Assembly (NCBI RefSeq): GCF_000381265.1
Contig: NZ_KB906266.1
Span: forward strand, 1-64,000
Reading direction: 5' to 3'
From: Curvibacter lanceolatus ATCC 14669
Lineage (GTDB): Bacteria > Pseudomonadota > Gammaproteobacteria > Burkholderiales > Burkholderiaceae_C
DNA: 64,000 nucleotides
Shown: positions 59,321 through 64,000 of the stretch, in pieces
How positions within the stretch are numbered: position 1 is the first letter of the stretch
How the letters are laid out: every line of letters begins with the position of its first letter
The notes under the pieces: model-generated
Told to the model about the DNA's origin: nothing
The model's input: only the letters and a program-made list of their open reading frames with translations
The model's database searches: none
Program-made: the position numbers and the translations under genes

Positions 59321-60204
59321 GCGCGTCCACATCCAGTGCAGCGGGCTCGGCCCTGCTGCCGGTCAGTTTCGAGTTCTTTCCCCCCAAGACGCCCGAAGGG
59401 GCGGCCAAGCTGCGCACCGTGCGTCAGGCGCTCTACAGCCGCCGGCCTGAGTTCTGCTCGGTCACCTACGGGGCGGGTGGTTCCACGCAAGAAGGCACTT
59501 TTGCCACCGTGCGCGAGATCCTGTCTGAGGGCTGCAGCGCGGCCTCCCATTTCTCGTGCATCGGCGCCACACGGGCCTCGGTGCGCGAACAACTGGCCAC
59601 TCTGAAGGCCATGGGCGTGAAGCGCCTGGTGGCGCTGCGGGGCGACCTGCCCAGCGGCTACGGTGCGGGTGGCGAATTCCAATATGCCAGCGATCTGGTG
59701 GCCTTCATCCGCGCCGAGACGGGACACGACTTCCACATCGAAGTGGCGGCCTACCCCGAGGTGCACCCCCAGGCCCGTTCGCCCGAGGCCGACCTGCAGG
59801 CCTATGCGGCCAAGGTGCGTGCCGGTGCGGATGCGGCCATCACCCAGTACTTCTACAACGCCGATGCCTACTTCCGCTTTGTCGACGAAAGCCGCAAGCT
59901 GGGCCTGCAGGTGCCGGTGGTGCCGGGCATCATGCCCATCACCAGTTCGACCCAGCTGATGCGTTTCTCGGACGCCTGTGGCGCCGAGATCCCGCGCTGG
60001 ATCCGCCTGCGTCTGCAAGGGTTTGGCGACGATGTGGAGTCGATCAAGGCTTTCGGTCTGGATGTCGTGACCCGACTGTGCGAGCAACTGCGCCAGGGCG
60101 GAGCCCCGGCGCTGCACTTCTACACCATGAACCAGAGCGTCAGCACCCTGGCCTTGCTGGATCGGCTGGGCCTGGTGGCCGATGCGGCGCCTGCAGCGCG
60201 CTGA
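59317..60204 (+). CDS. metF: 5,10-methylenetetrahydrofolate reductase
   Basis: FAD enzyme that makes 5-methyltetrahydrofolate, the methyl donor for methionine synthesis. 295 residues of TIM barrel. SFEFFPPKTPEG carries the catalytic glutamate, followed by VTYGAGGST, ALRGDLPSGYGAGGEF and the C-terminal HFYTMNQS. A strong AAGGAGG precedes ATG 59317. With ahcY it supplies the methionine/SAM cycle. Confidence 0.97.
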   Translation: MSASTSSAAGSALLPVSFEFFPPKTPEGAAKLRTVRQALYSRRPEFCSVTYGAGGSTQEGTFATVREILSEGCSAASHFSCIGATRASVREQLATLKAMGVKRLVALRGDLPSGYGAGGEFQYASDLVAFIRAETGHDFHIEVAAYPEVHPQARSPEADLQAYAAKVRAGADAAITQYFYNADAYFRFVDESRKLGLQVPVVPGIMPITSSTQLMRFSDACGAEIPRWIRLRLQGFGDDVESIKAFGLDVVTRLCEQLRQGGAPALHFYTMNQSVSTLALLDRLGLVADAAPAAR

Positions 60205-60208
60205 ACCC

Positions 60209-60730
60209 ATGGGGGTGCCGGGCTGGCTGCGCGGGCTGACGTTGGTGGTGGCGCTGGTCGCTCACCCGTTGTCGGCCTGGGCGGCCCAGCCTGGTTTTGC
60301 CGGGGTGGAGCTGCCGCTGGCCACTCGGCTGGAGGCTGCAGGCAGCTCATCGGAGGAGGAGCCGGACGAGCCGCCCGGCGACCCTTTGAGCACCTTGATG
60401 GCACCCGATGAGGTGTATTTCGAGCGCGGTGGCGCATCGTGGTACGGCATCGAGCTGCACCGCCGTCGCACCGCCAGCGGTGAGCGTTTCAACATGAACG
60501 CCATGACCGCCGCGCACCGCACCCTGCCCTTTGGCAGCCGGGTGTGCGTGCGCAACCTCAACAACGGCAAAGAGGTGCTGGTGCGCATCAACGACCGCGG
60601 GCCCCACACCATGGGGCGCATCATCGACGTGAGCCGTGCGGCGGCCATCGCCCTCGATCTGATGGGCGTGGGCATCAAGGAAGTGGCGCTGTCGCTGCCG
60701 GTGGTGACCGGTCTGCCCTGCGGCAACTGA
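60209..60730 (+). CDS. RlpA-like double-psi beta-barrel protein
   Basis: A 173-residue exported protein. The signal peptide is LTLVVALVAHPLSAWA, with cleavage near AAQP. An acidic linker (SSSEEEPDEPP) leads to the RlpA DPBB domain (about 80-165) with GGASWYGIELHRRRTASGERF, the catalytic-type NDRGPHTMGRIIDVS, and AAAIALDLM. No lipobox cysteine and no SPOR domain are seen. It may cleave peptidoglycan or act in septum maturation. ATG 60182 is an alternative start that would overlap metF. Confidence 0.85.
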   Translation: MGVPGWLRGLTLVVALVAHPLSAWAAQPGFAGVELPLATRLEAAGSSSEEEPDEPPGDPLSTLMAPDEVYFERGGASWYGIELHRRRTASGERFNMNAMTAAHRTLPFGSRVCVRNLNNGKEVLVRINDRGPHTMGRIIDVSRAAAIALDLMGVGIKEVALSLPVVTGLPCGN

Positions 60731-60764
60731 GGCCCCGCAGGGCCTTCGGTGGGGCGAGGAGGGC

Positions 60765-61691
60765 TCAGCCCCCGCTGTCCAGCGTGAAGCCCGCACCCCG
60801 GTCCTGGCCCATCAGCTCCACCATCTGCGGCAGGGAATCCTTGAGAATGGCCTTGAGCGTGAAGGGCGGGTTGATCAGGAACATGCCGCTGGCCGGCAGC
60901 CCGGAGCCGGCCTTGCCCGATTTCACCGTCAGCGTGGCGTGCAGCCAGGCCTTGCCGGCCTTGTTGGCCATGGTCTTCAGGCGCTTGGGCAGGTCGTGCG
61001 CCTCGGGGCGCGGGATGATCGGGTACCAGACCGCATAGGTGCCGGTGGCAAAGCGCTTCAGGCAATCGGCGATCAGGTCCTGCACCCGCAGGTAGTCGGT
61101 CTTGATCTCGTAGCTGGGGTCGCACAGCAGCAGGGCGCGCCGTGCCGGCGGCGGCAGAAACTTCTTCACGCCCTCAAACCCGTCTTCACGCAGCACCGCC
61201 ACCTGGCGGCCGGCTTCCAACTGGGCGATGTTGCCGTCCAGCGAACGGGCATCGGTGGGGTGCAACTCGAACACCTTCAGGCGGTCGTGGCTGCGCAGCA
61301 GGCGCTGGATGATGAAGGGCGAGCCCGGGTACACCTTGAGCGAGTTGCCGCTGTTGAAGGAGCGGATCTGGTCCAGGTAGCTTTGCAGCGCCGGGGTGAG
61401 GGGTTTGGCGGCGGCTTCGGGCGCTGGTTTGGCTGCAGCCTGCTTGACGGCCAGGGCCGTGTTCTGGGCCGAGAAGGGGCCGTCGACGAGGCAGCGGATG
61501 CCGGTGTCGGCTTCACCGCTGGTGCTGGCGTAATCACCGTCCAGTCTGTAAAGACCCGCGCCCCCATGGGTGTCGATCACGGTCAGGGCCGCGTCTTTCT
61601 CGGTCATGTATTGGAGCGCGGACACCAGCACGGTGTGCTTGAGCACATCGGCGTGGTTGCCCGCATGGAAGGCGTGGCGGTAACTGAACAT
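60765..61691 (-). CDS. rlmJ: 23S rRNA (adenine-N6)-methyltransferase
   Basis: Methylates A2030 of 23S rRNA in E. coli. 308 residues. The N-terminal MFSYRHAFHAGNHADVLKH is the RlmJ signature. The catalytic loop reads DPSYE where enterics have DPPYE. FLINPPFTL is near the C-terminus. ATG 61691 starts the family-like sequence; the longer frame is not conserved. An insertion (KQAAAKPAPEAAAKP) in the first third is Ala/Pro/Lys-rich. It is convergent with the RlpA-like gene. Confidence 0.93.
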   Translation of the reverse strand: MFSYRHAFHAGNHADVLKHTVLVSALQYMTEKDAALTVIDTHGGAGLYRLDGDYASTSGEADTGIRCLVDGPFSAQNTALAVKQAAAKPAPEAAAKPLTPALQSYLDQIRSFNSGNSLKVYPGSPFIIQRLLRSHDRLKVFELHPTDARSLDGNIAQLEAGRQVAVLREDGFEGVKKFLPPPARRALLLCDPSYEIKTDYLRVQDLIADCLKRFATGTYAVWYPIIPRPEAHDLPKRLKTMANKAGKAWLHATLTVKSGKAGSGLPASGMFLINPPFTLKAILKDSLPQMVELMGQDRGAGFTLDSGG

Positions 61692-61933
61692 GGCGCCAAT
61701 GGTAACGGCCCAGGCCCGGAACCGGGGCTTGAACGGCGGCCTCGCACCGGGTATCTGAAGAAATCCCACCCCAAAATTTCGACGATCGGCGCGAAATTTG
61801 CCCGTTTTGGCCGTTCGTCGGACAAATTAAGGACAATTGGCGGTGCGAGCATGTCCATGCCTGCCGCAGACCGCGCAGGGGAGTCCTTCCCCACCGTCGC
61901 GGCAGCGCAGCCCCGCCCAGACCCATTTCCGCC
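61692..61933. promoter_or_regulatory. divergent promoter region of rlmJ and the Ser/Thr kinase
   Basis: 242 bp without a gene. On the plus strand TTGGCC (61807-61812) and GACAAT (61832-61837), 19 bp apart, are a possible promoter for the kinase. The AT-rich stretch 61780-61840 is distinct from its surroundings. Confidence 0.4.
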
Positions 61934-63736
61934 ATGTCTTCACCCGTTCCGCCCGAACGCTCCGCTCAGGGGCCCAGCCATGCCGACGCCCTGCCGGCGG
62001 GCACGCGGCTGGCCGAGTTCGACATCGAGGGCCTGCTCGGCGTCGGCGGATTCGGGCTGGTCTACAAGGCTTTTGATCGCTCTCTCCAGCGCTCGGTGGC
62101 GATCAAGGAGTACCTGCCGGGTGCCCTGGTCGGTCGGGGGCAGGGGCTGTCGGTGGCGCTGCGCTCGCCCCATGAGGCGCCGGCTTTCCAGCGCGGGCTG
62201 CAAGGCTTTCTGAACGAGGCGCGCTTGCTGGCCTCGTTCGACCACCCCTCCCTGGTCAAGGTGTTCCGTTTCTGGGAGACCCATGGCACCGCCTACATGG
62301 TGATGCCGCTCTACCAGGGCATGACCTTGCAACAGGCGCGCTCCCAGATGCGTGGGCCGCCGCCCGAGGCCTGGTTGCGCAAGGTGATCGGGGGGCTGCT
62401 GGGGGCTTTGCAGTGCCTGCACGAGCACCAGACCTTGCACCGGGATGTGTCGCCCGACAACATCTTTTTGCAGGACATCGGCCCACCGGTGCTGCTCGAC
62501 CTGGGCGCGGCACGCCGGGCCCTGGCCGGCCAGGGGCACCAGCACACGGCCATCCTCAAGGTGCATTACGCGCCGATCGAGCAGTATGCCGACACCGAAG
62601 ACATGCAGCCCGGGCCCTGGTCCGACCTGTACTCGCTGGCCGCCGTGGTGTACGACTGCCTGTGCGGCCAGGCGCCGACCCCGGCCACCTTCCGCATCAT
62701 CAAGGACCGCATGCAGCCCTTCCACGAGGTGGCCCGCGTGTTGACGACCGAGTTCGGCCTGCGCTATTCGGCTCCTTTTCTGGACGGTTTGAGTCAGGCG
62801 CTGGAGATCCGGCCCGAAATGCGGCCCGCCAGCACACGGGCCCTGGCTGAGTGCATGCAACTGAACCCCGATGACGAGAACCTGGGCCGCTTCGACTGGC
62901 GCAAGGAGCTCGGGGACCTCTGGTTGCCAGCGGCCCGTGCCGACGGTGTGTTGGCGCGGACCGAGCCCGAGGCCGTCACTCAGCGCTTGCCGGAACGGGG
63001 GCTGCCGGGCGAGGTGACCGTGGACATGGCCAACGAGGCGCCTGCCCATGGGGCCGCCTCCGTGCCCGCCGTCCCTGATGCAGGCGGGCCTGCGCCGACG
63101 CTGGATCTGTCGATCGACCCGGTGCGCCAGGCCCCCGTTCGCCAACCCGTGGTCTGGTCACGGCGGCTTGGATGGGGCGGGGCGGCCCTGGCCCTGGTGT
63201 TGACCGGCGGTGTTGGCTGGTGGGGCTGGCGGTCGCACGAGGCGGAGCCTGTGGCCCCTGTGGTGGAGAGGGCCCCGGGCCAGGGGTTTGAAGAGGTCTT
63301 GCCGTCGCCGCCAGCGGCCCCCATGGCCCCTGTCGTGTCTGGTGCACAGGGGCGCCCGGCCGGCTCAGCCACTTCCGCCACATCTGCCAGTACCGCTGGT
63401 TCGACCTCGCCGCCTGCCGCGCAGGCTCCGGCCAGCCACCCGGGGAGGGCTGCCGCGGCACCAACACCTTCAGCAACGGCGCGCCTGAAGCGCAACGAGC
63501 CCGTCCCCAAAACCGCTGAAACGGGCTCTGCGACAGAGGCCGCCCCCCGTGGCGCCGCCCCCTTGGCAGATAAAAATCACCAAAACGGTGCGCTTTTGTG
63601 TGGCGATGTTGGCATCCTGCTGCGCACACTGTGCATGCACCGCGAATGTGCCAAGCCCAACAACACCGATACCCAGGCCTGCGTGGACTACCGGCGCGGC
63701 ATGCAGGAGCGCGCGCGGCGCCCGGACACCCTGTGA
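61934..63736 (+). CDS. membrane-anchored serine/threonine protein kinase
   Basis: A 600-residue Hanks-type kinase. The glycine loop is LLGVGGFGLVYKA, the ATP lysine is Lys58 in VAIKEYLP, and the catalytic loop HRDVSPDNI carries Asp171. The metal site is DLG (Asp189) instead of DFG. The kinase domain ends near 320. A Pro/Ala-rich region precedes one membrane helix (about 413-432). The periplasmic part is low-complexity Ala/Pro/Ser/Thr, ending in a short domain with four cysteines (LLCGDVGILLRTLCMHRECA, then TQACVDYR). Partners and substrates are not visible here. Confidence 0.9.
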   Translation: MSSPVPPERSAQGPSHADALPAGTRLAEFDIEGLLGVGGFGLVYKAFDRSLQRSVAIKEYLPGALVGRGQGLSVALRSPHEAPAFQRGLQGFLNEARLLASFDHPSLVKVFRFWETHGTAYMVMPLYQGMTLQQARSQMRGPPPEAWLRKVIGGLLGALQCLHEHQTLHRDVSPDNIFLQDIGPPVLLDLGAARRALAGQGHQHTAILKVHYAPIEQYADTEDMQPGPWSDLYSLAAVVYDCLCGQAPTPATFRIIKDRMQPFHEVARVLTTEFGLRYSAPFLDGLSQALEIRPEMRPASTRALAECMQLNPDDENLGRFDWRKELGDLWLPAARADGVLARTEPEAVTQRLPERGLPGEVTVDMANEAPAHGAASVPAVPDAGGPAPTLDLSIDPVRQAPVRQPVVWSRRLGWGGAALALVLTGGVGWWGWRSHEAEPVAPVVERAPGQGFEEVLPSPPAAPMAPVVSGAQGRPAGSATSATSASTAGSTSPPAAQAPASHPGRAAAAPTPSATARLKRNEPVPKTAETGSATEAAPRGAAPLADKNHQNGALLCGDVGILLRTLCMHRECAKPNNTDTQACVDYRRGMQERARRPDTL

Positions 63737-63919
63737 TGTCGCCTGCCGGCTGTCGCCCAGGGCTGGGCGGCGGCCTGAGCTTGGATACATTTCCTAGCTG
63801 AAAGCCGTTCAAGTGGGTGTAACGGTTTTCATATGGTCACTATTTGACCTTCAGGATGGCCCGCCAATTGCTTGTCACTAAATTGAAACGGTCTGTTTCA
63901 TTCGTGTGCTGACAACAGA
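63737..63919. promoter_or_regulatory. intergenic region with two inverted repeats
   Basis: Contains GGTCA / TGACC (63835-63849, 5-nt spacer) and TGAAAC / GTTTCA (63884-63900, 5-nt spacer) in an AT-richer stretch. These look like operator sites before a gene that continues beyond the window. Confidence 0.45.
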
Positions 63920-64000
63920 ATGTCAACAGACCCCACCCCTGAGTTTGCGATCGTCAGGTGGCCCATGCAGGCCACCGAGCGGGGGAGCATGGAGCCGCTG
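63920..64000 (+). CDS. possible start of a gene cut by the window end
   Basis: ATG 63920 opens a frame of 27 codons (MSTDPTPEFAIVRWPMQATE and on) without a stop up to the last base. No ribosome-binding site is clear and the family is not recognisable. It could be a gene linked to the upstream kinase, or not a gene at all. Confidence 0.25.
   Translation, partial: MSTDPTPEFAIVRWPMQATERGSMEPL

Noticed and set aside
63290-63560. Ala/Pro/Ser-rich stretch as a coding repeat array
   Set aside because: It is irregular low-complexity linker sequence in the kinase, without a repeated unit.

Overview
This is a GC-rich, gene-dense stretch of a betaproteobacterial chromosome, most likely Burkholderiales and probably Comamonadaceae. 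The reasons are the family content (Bug/TctC binding protein, liu operon with a MerR-type LiuR regulator, ahcY-tlyA-metF behind an SAH riboswitch, a four-ATPase UvrA), the 5S rRNA sequence and the strong third-position GC bias. I see no prophage, insertion sequence, CRISPR array or tRNA gene. The taxonomic call is inference.

Layout. 1-280: tail of an rRNA operon (23S-5S spacer, 5S rRNA, terminator). 467-2741: coaX, then a TetR regulator and a TPR protein on the minus strand. 2954-6413: rfbBDAC operon for dTDP-L-rhamnose. 6429-30994: a large catabolic block centred on leucine/isovalerate degradation. It holds a metallo-hydrolase divergent from liuR, then thioesterase, liuA, carbonic anhydrase, aceK, thiolase, further acyl-CoA genes, acyl-CoA synthetase, liuB, a vapBC toxin-antitoxin pair, liuC, an alpha/beta hydrolase, liuD, a 2-hydroxyacid dehydrogenase and liuE. 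Two inverted repeats of the same type (7547-7568, 8163-8190) are probable LiuR operators. 31090-35707: a cNMP/CBS/DUF294 signalling protein with a DEDDh exonuclease, convergent with actP-yjcH for acetate uptake. 36083-44665: an MHS-type transporter with a long cysteine-containing loop, a 1918-residue double UvrA and a Bug protein. 45038-50718 (minus): prfC, gtrA, a GT2 glycosyltransferase, an ArnT/PMT-like membrane protein and a HAD phosphatase. 50989-56709: a D-amino-acid operon (PLP deaminase, GntP permease, N-acyl-D-amino-acid deacylase, RidA, and a PfkB sugar kinase with an apparent frameshift). 56781-60204: SAH-riboswitch-controlled ahcY, tlyA, metF (methyl cycle). 60209-64000: RlpA-like protein, rlmJ, and a Ser/Thr kinase with a membrane anchor.

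How it fits together. LiuA, LiuB/LiuD, LiuC and LiuE convert isovaleryl-CoA to acetyl-CoA and acetoacetate. The thiolase, CoA ligase, AceK (isocitrate dehydrogenase/glyoxylate-shunt switch) and the nearby acetate permease suggest a region organised around acetyl-CoA supply. The oddest points are a duplicated liuD start codon region separated by a 116-bp hairpin-rich insert, a vapBC module wedged between liuB and liuC with overlapping reading frames, a seven-G tract that splits the sugar kinase, and a 375-bp intergenic region with two long inverted repeats next to the acetate transporter genes.
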